This document shows, piece by piece, positions 49,578 through 58,366 of a DNA stretch of 64,000 nucleotides (position 1 is the first letter of the stretch; every line of letters starts with the position of its first letter). Position numbers and translations under genes: made by a program. The DNA is from a virus, in IMG/VR virus record IMGVR_UViG_3300047318_000369, positions 1 through 64,000 of that record; one strand, written 5' to 3'. Below the pieces are notes generated by a model, which was not told where the DNA came from, searched no databases, and was given only the letters and a program-made list of their open reading frames with translations.

Positions 49578-49672
49578 ACCCGTGATGCATGGGACGGGAG
49601 TCCTCATGCCCCCGTAGGCGGCGCAACTTTCCCTGCCCTACGACCAATGCGAACTCCCGAGAGAAGAGACAG

Positions 49673-50575
49673 ATGGGTTACGAGCTGCGCCGGCAAATGC
49701 GCGAAGCGCTGGGGCCGGAGATCACTGGTCTTCAGCGTGCTGTCGCGCTGGAGATCGCCGACGACGCGAATGAGCGGACGCGGCGCAGCTGGGTGGCCCT
49801 TGAAGACCTTGCCCGCTGGACCGGCGCCAAGGACGGCAGCGTCGTCCGCAACGCCCTCAAGCGGCTCGCCGCAGCCGGATGGGAGTTCCGCGTGCCGATC
49901 GGAAAGGGGAAAGACGGACGCGCGCTGTACGCCGTACCCGGCACCCGGATGACCTTCTTGGTGCCTCACTTCGAAGGGGGAGCAGGGGCTACCCCTTCCG
50001 TGAATAAGGGAGAGCCAGGGCTACCCCAAGGGGGAGCCGCCGCTACCCCTTCGAAGCCACAAGGGGGAGCAGGGGCTCACTCAGAAGGTGCCACGGCTCC
50101 TTCAGAAGGTGCCGTGGCTCCCCCCTTCTCCTCAGACTCCTCAGACTCAAAGAAGCTAGCTAGCCAGCAGGCCGCCGCGAGTGAACCCGACTACGGCATC
50201 CCGGATGAGGTCCGGCCGCTCATCAACGGCATCGCCGCCGCAGGAGTCAACGTTCGCTGGCCCTTCCGCGGCAACGACTGGTTCCCGCTGATCGCGCTCA
50301 TCCGGAAATCCGGCGCCAGCGCGATGGTCGACGTTGCAATCAAGATCGCCAAGCGCACATCCGTCGACTCGGCCCGCTACTTCCTCCCCGCCTGGACGGA
50401 CCTGGCGCCGCTGCCCCCCGCCGACTTCCCCCGGCCAGTCCTGCATGCCGTACCCGACGAGCACCTGTCCACAGCAGACCAGCGTGTCGCTGTCGGCCAG
50501 GCCCTCGCCGCCAAGTTCCGCGAGGAAGAACGCCTCGCCCTAGAAGCCGGCCACGCCAATCAGGAGCCCGCATGA
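49673..50575 (+). CDS. Replication initiator with internal repeats
   Basis: 300 residues. N-terminal winged helix-turn-helix (TGLQRAVALEIADDANERTRRSWVALEDLARWTG in part). The central linker is built from repeats GGAGATPS, GEPGLPQ, GGAAATPS and GGAGAHSEGATAPS encoded by direct DNA repeats. The C-terminal domain, HAVPDEHLSTADQRVAVGQALA, is probably the helicase-loader contact. This layout is that of lambda O-type initiators. Start ATG 49673. Confidence 0.75.
   Translation: MGYELRRQMREALGPEITGLQRAVALEIADDANERTRRSWVALEDLARWTGAKDGSVVRNALKRLAAAGWEFRVPIGKGKDGRALYAVPGTRMTFLVPHFEGGAGATPSVNKGEPGLPQGGAAATPSKPQGGAGAHSEGATAPSEGAVAPPFSSDSSDSKKLASQQAAASEPDYGIPDEVRPLINGIAAAGVNVRWPFRGNDWFPLIALIRKSGASAMVDVAIKIAKRTSVDSARYFLPAWTDLAPLPPADFPRPVLHAVPDEHLSTADQRVAVGQALAAKFREEERLALEAGHANQEPA
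49974..50128 (+). repeat. Iteron array inside initiator gene, candidate origin
   Basis: Six direct repeats: 49974-49998 AAGGGGGAGCAGGGGCTACC..., 50006-50030, 50028-50052, 50061-50080, 50085-50103 and 50106-50128. Each contains an AAGG...GGCT...CC(T)TTC partial dyad. Position is between the DNA-binding and the C-terminal domains, where lambda has oriLambda. Coding for GGAGATPS-like units explains part of the conservation; the DNA dyads suggest it is also functional as DNA. Confidence 0.65.
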
Positions 50576-50814
50576 CCCTCGCCGAAACCGCCGACCTGCT
50601 GTCGATCGCAGCCGCAGTCGATAAGCGCACGCTCGGCGAATCCGACGTCCGCGCCTGGCAGATGGTCCTCGACGACATCCCCCTTGACGCCGCGAAGGAA
50701 GCCCTCCGCGCCCACTACCGCGAGACCACGAAGCACGTCATGCCGGCCGACATCGTCCGCCGCGTGAAGCCCAAGTCCGGTTACGAGTCCAACGTCGAGA
50801 AGGGGATCTTCTAA
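50572..50814 (+). CDS. Helicase loader/inhibitor (G39P-like)
   Basis: 80 residues, ATGA overlap with the initiator gene and GTG of the helicase right after. TLAETADLLSIAAAVDKRTLGESDVRAWQMVLDD (in part), then AKEALRAHYRETTKHVMPADIVRRV resembles phage G39P/DnaC-like helicase loaders: a short helical domain that holds the helicase hexamer. Its place between initiator and helicase supports this. Confidence 0.65.
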   Translation: MTLAETADLLSIAAAVDKRTLGESDVRAWQMVLDDIPLDAAKEALRAHYRETTKHVMPADIVRRVKPKSGYESNVEKGIF

Positions 50815-52137
50815 GTGCCCGACGATCTCGACTCCGACTTCGGCGTCCCGTTCGAACGTGTCCCGCCGCACGACGCTTACGCCGAACAGGCAGCGCTCGG
50901 CGCCTGCATGCTTTCGCCGGCCGCCTGCGCCGAAGTCCTTGCCGCCGTCGCGCCGGAAGCGTTCTACCGGCCGCAGCACGTCACGATCTACCACGCGGTC
51001 GCCAACCTGTTCCTGGCCGGCGAGCCAGTCGATCAGATCACCCTGGCGAAATACCTCGGCGACTGCGGGGACCTCACCCGGATCGGCGGCCCCGCCTACC
51101 TGTCCGAGCTGGTGCGGGCCGTACCAACCGCAGCGAACGGCGAGTACTACGCCGACATCGTTCAGGACCGCGGCCTGCGCAGGTCCGTGATCGAACTCGG
51201 TGCGCGTCTCGTACAGATGGGCTACAGCCCTGACGGCGAGACCGCCGAGATCATCGAACGCGCCGTGACGATGTCCCGCGAACTCCGTGACCGCAGCGGC
51301 GAGGACGACGACCTTCCGGCCGAGGACATCCTCGACTTCGTCCAGCACGAGGACACCTACGACTGGATCGTGCCCGGGCTGCTGGAGCGCATGGATCGCA
51401 TGATCCTTACGGCGGGCGAGGGTGGCGGGAAAAGTGTTTTGCTTCGGCAGATCGCCGTCACGCTCGCCGCGGGCATCCACCCGTTCGAGACGTGGAAGAC
51501 GATCGACCCGATCAGGGTGCTGGCTCTCGACTGTGAGAACGGTGAGGCCGCGTCCCGCCGCAAGTTTCGGCCGCTGCTCGACGCCGCCGCCAGCCTTGAG
51601 CGCCCCGTCGGCCGCGGCCAGTTCCACATCCGCTGCCGGCCCGAAGGCCTCGACCTCACGCGCCCGCAGGACCGGTCGTGGGTGATGCGCCGTGTCGAGG
51701 ACTTCAAGCCCGACCTGCTGATCGTCGGCCCGATCTACCGCCTGCACGCCGGCGACCCCAACTCGGAAGAGCTCGCCCGCAAGGTGTCCGTCGTCCTCGA
51801 CGAAGCCCGCGCCACCGCGGGCTGCGCCGTGTTCATGGAGGCCCACAGCCCGCACCACAACGGCTTCGGGCAGCACCGCACCCTGCGCCCCGTCGGCTCC
51901 TCGCTGTGGATGCGCTGGCCCGAGTTCGGCTTCGGGCTGCGGCCCGTCGAGGACGCGAAGTCCGCCGAAGACGGCGACGGCGCCCGCGGCCGGCGCTTCC
52001 TGCCCTGGCGCGGCATGCGCGACGAGCGCAACTGGCCGCAATTCATCAAGCAGGGCGAGAAGTGGCCCTGGATGTCCTACCGCCCCGTCGACACCAACGA
52101 ATTCACGGGCCACTCCGAGACAGGAGCCATCTGGTGA
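50815..52137 (+). CDS. DnaB-like replicative helicase
   Basis: 440 residues from GTG 50815, directly after the loader stop. N-terminal DnaB_N domain (AEQAALGACMLS..., to about residue 120), then an RecA-like core with Walker A GEGGGKS at 201-207, ALDCENGE, and DLLIVGPI as Walker B. The core is closer to RepA/AAA_25 type than to classical DnaB. It is fused to a DnaB-type N domain, an unusual mix. Likely the fork helicase. Confidence 0.85.
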   Translation: MPDDLDSDFGVPFERVPPHDAYAEQAALGACMLSPAACAEVLAAVAPEAFYRPQHVTIYHAVANLFLAGEPVDQITLAKYLGDCGDLTRIGGPAYLSELVRAVPTAANGEYYADIVQDRGLRRSVIELGARLVQMGYSPDGETAEIIERAVTMSRELRDRSGEDDDLPAEDILDFVQHEDTYDWIVPGLLERMDRMILTAGEGGGKSVLLRQIAVTLAAGIHPFETWKTIDPIRVLALDCENGEAASRRKFRPLLDAAASLERPVGRGQFHIRCRPEGLDLTRPQDRSWVMRRVEDFKPDLLIVGPIYRLHAGDPNSEELARKVSVVLDEARATAGCAVFMEAHSPHHNGFGQHRTLRPVGSSLWMRWPEFGFGLRPVEDAKSAEDGDGARGRRFLPWRGMRDERNWPQFIKQGEKWPWMSYRPVDTNEFTGHSETGAIW

Positions 52138-52403
52138 CCGACTTTCCGCCCTACAGCGACACCTGCGAGGAATGCCTCGCCGCCACCCGCACCGTCGTGC
52201 GACCCGCCATGGCACTGCCGGACGGTGACGGCGGGCTCATAGCCGCCTACCGCTGCCCGGCCTGCGGCCACACCTGGACCTGCTCCTGGGGGCTCCAGGC
52301 CGGCCCCCGCCCACCGGAAGTGCCCGCGGACCCGGTCGGCCTGGAAGACCTCGTCGCGCAGCTCCACATCCGACTGGCCACCCAACCGCCGCGCACCGCC
52401 TGA
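52134..52403 (+). CDS. Zinc-ribbon-like protein
   Basis: 89 residues from GTG 52134. CEECLAATRTVVRP, then YRCPACGHTWTCSWG gives several CxxC pairs as in a zinc ribbon. Last residues helical. GTG-overlap with the helicase gene. Unknown function. Confidence 0.6.
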   Translation: MTDFPPYSDTCEECLAATRTVVRPAMALPDGDGGLIAAYRCPACGHTWTCSWGLQAGPRPPEVPADPVGLEDLVAQLHIRLATQPPRTA

Positions 52404-52413
52404 GAGGGATGCC

Positions 52414-53136
52414 ATGACCGACACGATCATCACCTGGCCCGCCCACACGCTGGAGCCGATCCCCGTCCCGCTGCCACGTCTCGGCTTGTGCGGCCCGTGC
52501 GGGCAGGAGGTCCGCCTCCGCAACAACGGCCTGCTGTACGCGCACCCCTGCTACGACGACACCCAGCGCATGCCCACCGCGGTCCTGCGGCCGACGTTCG
52601 CCCGCTGGCTGCACGCCCAGTCGAAGCGCCGCGACGACTACACGAACCGGCTGACGCTGCTCGCCGGCCGCCTCTTCCGGGGCTGCACCCGGGCGCGCAA
52701 GTTGGACCCGGGCGACATGGAGTGGGCGACCGCCGAGGAGCTGCACGGCCACATGCACCTCGTGCAGCTGGCCCGGACTGGCAGCGATCTGCGCAGTCCT
52801 CAGGCGGGGGAGCGATGCGACTCGATGTGCCGGGACATCGTCGAAGCTGACGCCGTCTACCAGCAGTTGATTGCCGACGCCGGTGACTCGATCGACGTCG
52901 CAGCCGGCCCGATCGTCCGCGTCCGCTACCACCCGACCGGCTGGGTGATGCGCGACTACACCGACCTGGAGTCGTGCACCAGCAACCACTTCCGCGCCCA
53001 GGACGGCCGCCCGGCCTGCACCACCCGAGCCGTGTGGAAGGTCGTCGAGGACCACGGCATGCACCTGACCCTCAGCTTCTGGTGCGACGCCGACCTGCCC
53101 GAGCAGCACAAGGCGCAGCAAGGGGTGGCCGCATGA
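52414..53136 (+). CDS. Hypothetical early protein with Cys pairs
   Basis: 240 residues. CGPCGQEVRL near the start, ARKLDPGDMEWATAEELHGHMHL in the middle (in part), and DSMCRDIVEADAVYQQL. Mixed alpha/beta with several His and Cys; maybe metal-binding. ATG 52414 follows GAGAGGGATGCC. Unknown. Confidence 0.6.
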   Translation: MTDTIITWPAHTLEPIPVPLPRLGLCGPCGQEVRLRNNGLLYAHPCYDDTQRMPTAVLRPTFARWLHAQSKRRDDYTNRLTLLAGRLFRGCTRARKLDPGDMEWATAEELHGHMHLVQLARTGSDLRSPQAGERCDSMCRDIVEADAVYQQLIADAGDSIDVAAGPIVRVRYHPTGWVMRDYTDLESCTSNHFRAQDGRPACTTRAVWKVVEDHGMHLTLSFWCDADLPEQHKAQQGVAA

Positions 53137-53381
53137 CCGACCAGCCCACCGTGGCCATGAGCCCCGACGAACTCGCCATCGAACTCTTCACCACCAGCCA
53201 AGTCGTCACCGGCCGAGGCGAAGCCGAACGCCTGCTGAGGCAGGTCAAGAACCGGCACGCGCACGAACTCGCCGAGCAGCAGCGGACCGATGCCGCGCTC
53301 CGCGGCACCGAAGGCGAGACCGAACTCGCCGAGTACGGCCGCGAACTGGCCGACCTCATCGACCCGGAGGCCGCCCGATGA
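53133..53381 (+). CDS. Small acidic helical protein
   Basis: 82 residues; ATGA overlap. MSPDELAIELFTTSQVV, then a Glu/Arg-rich helix. Unknown. Confidence 0.55.
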   Translation: MTDQPTVAMSPDELAIELFTTSQVVTGRGEAERLLRQVKNRHAHELAEQQRTDAALRGTEGETELAEYGRELADLIDPEAAR

Positions 53382-53449
53382 CCCCCGCCACCCCCGCCCC
53401 GCACCGCGACAGCACCGCCGCCTGACCACCCACCGAAGGAGAAATCCGC

Positions 53450-53872
53450 ATGGCCGAGACCGAGACCACACCCCGCCTCGCTACAGCCCTCACCGTCTGG
53501 CAGGCGTGGTGGGAGGACCGCGACATGTGGGACGGCAACGAGATGTACCTCGACTTCGACACCGCCAAGACTCATGCCGCGTTCAGCTACGAGGCCGACG
53601 AATACCCCGAGCCCGAGGACCGCGACGAGACCGTCCGGCCCGACTTCTCGTGGGAGTTCGGCTACGGCCAGTGGATGCTCCTCGACCACGGCAAAGACAC
53701 CCTCGTCCGCGTCTCCCGCCGAACCGTGTACCGCCCGGCAACCGAGCGGGAGGTTCAGCAGCAGGACGCGCTGATGGCTGCCGAGCGTGACGCCCGGGTC
53801 GCCTACCCGCACCTGCCGACACGCGAGGCGATGGCGGCCATGCAGCCGACAAGGCGGCTTGCTGATGCCTGA
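53450..53872 (+). CDS. Hypothetical early protein
   Basis: 140 residues; GAAGGAGAAATCC before ATG. Trp-rich (VWQAWWEDRDMWDGNEMYLDF in part) and acidic, then SWEFGYGQWMLLDHGKD. Overlaps the next gene by 8 bases. Unknown. Confidence 0.6.
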   Translation: MAETETTPRLATALTVWQAWWEDRDMWDGNEMYLDFDTAKTHAAFSYEADEYPEPEDRDETVRPDFSWEFGYGQWMLLDHGKDTLVRVSRRTVYRPATEREVQQQDALMAAERDARVAYPHLPTREAMAAMQPTRRLADA

Positions 53873-54071
53873 CCGCGCAACCCGCACCCCGCCTCCCCGC
53901 CGCCAGTCGACGCGCAAGTACTTGACGCCCGCAGCCGAGCGGATCATCGCCGACTGCCACCCCGGCCAGGTGCTGGCTGCCGTCATCGAGCGGGCGGTGC
54001 GCCTGATGGCGGTGCGGGACGGGCTGCTGACGCCGAAGACGGGCAAACCGCGGGCGAAGGGCGGCGCTTGA
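53865..54071 (+). CDS. Basic small protein
   Basis: 68 residues. TRKYLTPAAERIIADCHPGQVLAAVIERAVRL is helical with a basic N and C terminus, compatible with a small DNA-binding or RHH-like protein. Weak evidence. Confidence 0.5.
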   Translation: MPDRATRTPPPRRQSTRKYLTPAAERIIADCHPGQVLAAVIERAVRLMAVRDGLLTPKTGKPRAKGGA

Positions 54072-54292
54072 TGGCCGGCCGCGCGTGGCTGCGTCACCCC
54101 CCGTTGACGGTCGGCCGCCCCGCGCGGTGCCCGATAGCCCTGCCGCGGTTCGCGTCGGTGGGGGTGGCGTCGCAGGCGGAGATCACGTCGGCGTTCGCGT
54201 CGGGGTGGCGGCGGGACGTGGTGGCGTGCGGGCGTTGCGGTGGCGCGCACATCGTGCCGGTGGCCGTCGAAGCCCCGTCCGCGCCGCCGTAG
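54071..54292 (+). CDS. Small hypothetical protein with CGRCG
   Basis: 73 residues in a TGATG overlap. Short beta-like sequence and CGRCGGAHIVPV at the end. Unknown. Confidence 0.45.
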   Translation: MAGRAWLRHPPLTVGRPARCPIALPRFASVGVASQAEITSAFASGWRRDVVACGRCGGAHIVPVAVEAPSAPP

Positions 54293-54426
54293 CGGGGTCA
54301 GGAGCGCCGCGCAGGCCGTCGAGGCCCCCCGCGTCCTCCCGGACGCTCCTGGCGGCTCCTAGGGCCGCCTGCTGGCTTCCAGTCCCGATCTGAAACCCCG
54401 ATCAACTCACCGACAGGAGAGGCCCA

Positions 54427-54723
54427 ATGACCACAAACCCGAGCATCACCACCGACCGAGTCCTGCAGGAAGTCCTCGCCGAACGCATCCAGCAGGACGG
54501 CAAGTGGGGCGAGCAGAACGGCCACGACTTCGAGTGGGTGTCGATCCTGACCGAGGAGGTCGGCGAGTCGGCCCAGGCGGCGAACGAGGCGAACTTCAAG
54601 TCCGGCAAGACGCGCGGCGACTTCAGTCACCTGCGCGCCGAACTCGTGCAGGTCGCCGCCGTGGCCGTGGCGTGGATCGAAGCCATCGACCGTCGTACCG
54701 CCCGCACGACCGAGGCCGCCTGA
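54427..54723 (+). CDS. MazG-like nucleotide pyrophosphohydrolase
   Basis: 98 residues. VLQEVLAERIQQDGKWGEQNGHDFEWVSILTEEVGESAQAANE (in part) has the EExxE-type metal site of MazG-like proteins; then LRAELVQVAAVAVAWIEAID. It likely hydrolyses NTP or ppGpp-type nucleotides and may blunt host stress signalling. ATG after ACAGGAGAGGCCCA. Confidence 0.8.
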   Translation: MTTNPSITTDRVLQEVLAERIQQDGKWGEQNGHDFEWVSILTEEVGESAQAANEANFKSGKTRGDFSHLRAELVQVAAVAVAWIEAIDRRTARTTEAA

Positions 54724-54995
54724 TGGCCCGCCACATCCGCGCCGCCGACGTCGACGCCGTCCTCGCCTACAACGGCTACGAGCCCTCCGAGTACGACCCC
54801 GGCACGCAGACGTGGGATCCCGGCTACCGCACCGCCCAGGAAGGCCGGCGGCAGGTCAACGTCTTCCACGACGGGCCCGGCGAGACGGACGGCCTGGAGC
54901 GGTACCGGCTGGAGTTGCAAGCCGCCGGATTCTGCGTGATCCCCGACCAGCAGCCCGGCGGGGGTCGGCGACGGCTGCACGTCAGCAAGCCGTGA
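54723..54995 (+). CDS. Small hypothetical protein
   Basis: 90 residues; TGATG overlap with the MazG-like gene. Short beta-rich fold (VNVFHDGPGETDGLERYRLEL in part, GGGRRRLHVSKP). Unknown. Confidence 0.55.
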   Translation: MARHIRAADVDAVLAYNGYEPSEYDPGTQTWDPGYRTAQEGRRQVNVFHDGPGETDGLERYRLELQAAGFCVIPDQQPGGGRRRLHVSKP

Positions 54996-55062
54996 GCCGA
55001 GCCCGCCCCCGCAGCCCACACCACCCCGCCCCACCCACCCGACAGAACGGAAACACGGACAA

Positions 55063-55434
55063 ATGACCGCCGCTCCCGAGCCCACCATCCAACCCACCCG
55101 CTACGTCATCTCCTGCCTGCCCGAAGGCCACGACGAGCGGTTCACGTACACCGTGCAGGTCGAGTACCGGTGCGACGACCTGTGGGCCGTGCGCTGCCGC
55201 AGCCGATTCCTCGGCGCCGACGGCACCTGGTCGCACGGCTTCGCCTGGAGCGAGGGCCCCGACGAGCCCGCCACCGAGGCCGAGATGGACAGCTTCGACA
55301 CGGAGCAGGCCGTCTGGCTGGCCGCGCACCGCTTCGACCACGACACGGCACTACGGCTGGCCAGGGAGCAGGCGCCGCTGCTCGTGTACTGCGGACGCAC
55401 CGTTGCCGACGCCCTCGCCGCCACCCCCGTCTGA
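55063..55434 (+). CDS. Hypothetical early protein
   Basis: 123 residues. RYVISCLPEGHDERFTYTVQVEY is beta-like, then WAVRCRSRFLG and a helical C terminus. Unknown. Ends before a short gap. Confidence 0.55.
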   Translation: MTAAPEPTIQPTRYVISCLPEGHDERFTYTVQVEYRCDDLWAVRCRSRFLGADGTWSHGFAWSEGPDEPATEAEMDSFDTEQAVWLAAHRFDHDTALRLAREQAPLLVYCGRTVADALAATPV

Positions 55435-55488
55435 GCCTGTTCCCGTCGCACCCCAACCCGCCCAACCAGCCGGAAGGAACCACCCACC

Positions 55489-55815
55489 ATGACCAGCACG
55501 CCCGCTCCCGACACGTCGCTCGCCGCCGCAGTCTCCGAAGGCCTCGCCCACGCCGCCCACCTCGTCGGCCGCTTCGGCTGGCACCCGCCCGGCCCGAACG
55601 ACAGCCACCTCAACATCGGCACCACGCTGAACCTGGCCGCCTGCAAGACCGCCCCACTGCATGGCCAGCCGGTGCACGACGTGCAGGCGGTCATGGCCCA
55701 CAGGCTCAGCCGCCATCTCGGCTGCGGCCTTGTCGAGTGGGAGGACAGCGACGGCCTGAACGTGGCCCGCGTGGTTGAGGCGCTCCGGGATGCCAGCCGG
55801 AAAGCCCCCGCCTGA
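55489..55815 (+). CDS. Hypothetical early protein
   Basis: 108 residues; GAAGGAACC before ATG 55489. Helical start (SLAAAVSEGLAHAAHLVGRFGW), then VMAHRLSRHLGC. Unknown. Confidence 0.55.
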   Translation: MTSTPAPDTSLAAAVSEGLAHAAHLVGRFGWHPPGPNDSHLNIGTTLNLAACKTAPLHGQPVHDVQAVMAHRLSRHLGCGLVEWEDSDGLNVARVVEALRDASRKAPA

Positions 55816-55876
55816 CCCACACCCCGCCCCAACCGTCGTCTTCCCGGCGGCGGCCGGCCCCACCCGAAGGAGCAGC

Positions 55877-57574
55877 ATGACCACCGACCCGCAGACCGCC
55901 CGCTTCCGCCACCGCACCGCCGAAGTCGAAGCCGTCCAGTGGACCGGCAGCAACGCCGACCAGTTGCGGGCCTTCTGTGGCCGCGACTTCGACGGCATGG
56001 ACCCGATGGAGCCCGGCGACTGGGTGGTGAAAGCCGACGAGGACTTCCTCGTGTTCAGCCCGGTCGACTTCGCCACGTACTACGAGCCCGCCCCCGCCGT
56101 GGCCGCACCCGCAGAGACCGCACTACGCGACCGGATCGCCGCGCTCGCGGAAGACCTCCGGTACGTCCTCGACTACCGGGGCCCCCGCCACGCCCACGAA
56201 CGCCCCGGCGTGTGGGACACCTCCGGTAAGCCGTGCGAGCACTGCGCCCGGCTTGCTGTCGTGCGGAAGAATTTGGACGCCTACGACGCGGACCCGGATG
56301 CGGTCCTGGCCGCGCTGCCCACCGCCGACCGGCCCGCCGGGGAGGCGTACCGTCTCGCCGTCTCGGCTGCGCTCCGTCTCGGTACGGGGGCGACCTGGGA
56401 GGCGATCCGCGACCGGGCCGAAGATTTGGCGGCCGAGGTCGAGGGGCTCACCGAGGCGAGCCGTCGACTCCTGGAGCAGCGGCAGGAGATGGCTGCCGAG
56501 CGGTTCGCGTGGCAGGAGCGTGGCGATCGGGCGGAGGCTCGCGTCCGGCAGTTGGAGGCCGCCGCGTCCGTCGACCGCGCCCGCATCCTCAACGAAGCCG
56601 CTGACCATCTGGCCCGCCAGGCGGCTGACGCGTCGCCAAGCGCGCGGGACGTGATCCTCGCGGACGCCGACGAGTTGCGTCGCATGGCCGTCGAGGCGCA
56701 GCAGCAGACCGGTTCGGGCTCGCTTGAACTTCCTGGCCTGAAGTTCAAGGAAAACGCCGAAAGCTTGAATGGGGCCATCGAGACGCCGGACTGCCCCGAC
56801 CCGATCGAGTGCGGGCACGAAGCCGCACTCGGACAGGCCCGCGCCACCAACCGCCGTCTCAACCTGCGTGCCCAGGGCCTGGAGTCCGAACTCGCCGCCT
56901 ACCGTCGCGCGGTCGGCCAGTGGGAAGTCGGCAAGCGCGGGACCTACGTGCCGCTGCGCACGATCGCCGCCATCGCGAAGGCGGCAGGCCGGGACATCGA
57001 GACCCCGCAGTGGCTGCTGCACTACCAGCGCGTCGAGCAGGCCGAAGCGGCAATCGAGCGAGTGCGTCGACTGCATGACTCACTGGAGCAGGAGACCGAC
57101 CTGAGCGAGCCCGACGACCTGATCACCAAGGGGTCGGCCGCCCGCCGGATCGCGACCGCGCTCGACGGACCGAACCCTGCCGGGCTCCCGTCCTGCGACG
57201 TCGAGTTCGAGGGCGGCGGCCACTGCGCGAAGCCTGCCGGGCATCGGCCGCCGGGCAGCGACGACCCGCACGCGCCCGCCGTTGTCCCGGCCGGGGCTGG
57301 CGAGGAACCGGCAGACGAGACGCGCGAGGCCGAGGGCGAGTGCACCGAGAGCGTCGTCTACGAGGTTGTCGGTGACTGGGGTGTCGACGGCGCGGACAGC
57401 GCCGAGGGTGCGCGCGCGGCCGTGGCCAAGTGGCTGCGCGCCTACCCGAAGTGCGGGGCGTATGCGCAGCAGCGGATCGTCCGCATGTGGGACGACGGGT
57501 CGGAGTTCTACGGCCCGTGGACCGACTTGCCGGAGCCCACCGACGCCGTGTCCCAGCCCGGCAAGGAGCACTGA
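55877..57574 (+). CDS. Large coiled-coil early protein with PGDW-type domain
   Basis: 565 residues. N-terminal EVEAVQWTGSN...GDWVVKADEDFLVF...FATYYEP (in parts) is a common phage domain of unknown function. A CEHC pair follows near residue 117, then a long coiled coil (about 170-275) and more helices. The end, SVVYEVVGDWGVDGADSAEGARAAVAKW (in part), is an alpha/beta segment. Probably several modules. GAAGGAGCAGC before ATG 55877. Confidence 0.65.
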   Translation: MTTDPQTARFRHRTAEVEAVQWTGSNADQLRAFCGRDFDGMDPMEPGDWVVKADEDFLVFSPVDFATYYEPAPAVAAPAETALRDRIAALAEDLRYVLDYRGPRHAHERPGVWDTSGKPCEHCARLAVVRKNLDAYDADPDAVLAALPTADRPAGEAYRLAVSAALRLGTGATWEAIRDRAEDLAAEVEGLTEASRRLLEQRQEMAAERFAWQERGDRAEARVRQLEAAASVDRARILNEAADHLARQAADASPSARDVILADADELRRMAVEAQQQTGSGSLELPGLKFKENAESLNGAIETPDCPDPIECGHEAALGQARATNRRLNLRAQGLESELAAYRRAVGQWEVGKRGTYVPLRTIAAIAKAAGRDIETPQWLLHYQRVEQAEAAIERVRRLHDSLEQETDLSEPDDLITKGSAARRIATALDGPNPAGLPSCDVEFEGGGHCAKPAGHRPPGSDDPHAPAVVPAGAGEEPADETREAEGECTESVVYEVVGDWGVDGADSAEGARAAVAKWLRAYPKCGAYAQQRIVRMWDDGSEFYGPWTDLPEPTDAVSQPGKEH

Positions 57575-57575
57575 C

Positions 57576-58046
57576 ATGGCCACCGGACTGCCCGACCACT
57601 TCGTCGACTACCTGATCAAGCGGGACGCCCAACGAGCCGACCGTGTCCGCGACTTCCTCGACAGCCTCACCAGCTACGAGCGCGGCCTCGTCCACGACGT
57701 CGCCGTCATGGGCTACGTCCAAGGCCTCATGCGCGACCGCAGCGAGGGCGTACCGAAGGACTCGCAGATCATGGCCCTGGTCATCGACGCCTGCTTCGCA
57801 CACGACGACATGTACCCGACCGTCAACGGCGAGTTCGACAAGCGCGACAGCGTCGTCGAGTACTTCGTCCAGTGCCAGCAGCCCGACGGTTCGTGGGCGC
57901 AGTGCAGCAGCAACTCGCCAGCCGCCGACTACATCGTCCAGCAGCGGGACGCGCACCGCCGTAAGCATCCCGAGTTCGCCTACCGGCTCGCCCGCCGCAC
58001 TACTCGCTTCGTCGTTGAGGCCGAGCGCACCCCGGAGTCGGAGTGA
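57576..58046 (+). CDS. Hypothetical early protein
   Basis: 156 residues. Helical with HFVDYLIKRDAQRADRVRDFL and YERGLVHDVAVMGYVQGLM. ATG 57576 lies two bases after the previous stop. Unknown. Confidence 0.6.
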   Translation: MATGLPDHFVDYLIKRDAQRADRVRDFLDSLTSYERGLVHDVAVMGYVQGLMRDRSEGVPKDSQIMALVIDACFAHDDMYPTVNGEFDKRDSVVEYFVQCQQPDGSWAQCSSNSPAADYIVQQRDAHRRKHPEFAYRLARRTTRFVVEAERTPESE

Positions 58047-58366
58047 CCACCCCGCAGCTCGTCGCCGAGGCTCTCGCCACGATCCCTGTCCTGCTGCGTG
58101 CGGGTGCGATCTGGCTGCTCCTGCTGTGCGGGGTAGCAGGGCTGGCCGTGTACGCGGCCGGTGTTGTGGCGTGGTGCGGCTGCCGGTGGGTGTGGCGGGC
58201 CGTTCGCGGTATCTGGGCGCCCGCTGGGGGGCCTGAGGGGGGCTCGGGGCTCCCGGGCGACCTCCGGGCGGCTCCTGAGCCCGCAGAGACGCTCTCAGGG
58301 CGTCCAGGGCCGAGCTGGGCGCGCTGCGACACCGATGACCAACCCGAGATTGAGGAAGCCGCATGA
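58043..58366 (+). CDS. Membrane protein
   Basis: 107 residues from GTG 58043. One or two spans (AGAIWLLLLCGVAGLAVYAAG, VVAWCGCRWVWRAV) and a Pro/Gly-rich tail. Unknown. Confidence 0.6.
   Translation: MTTPQLVAEALATIPVLLRAGAIWLLLLCGVAGLAVYAAGVVAWCGCRWVWRAVRGIWAPAGGPEGGSGLPGDLRAAPEPAETLSGRPGPSWARCDTDDQPEIEEAA

Noticed and set aside
49228-49647. A longer start for the antitoxin-like gene
   Set aside because: The extra N-terminal residues run through the operator region and would be encoded by the TGTAC repeats.
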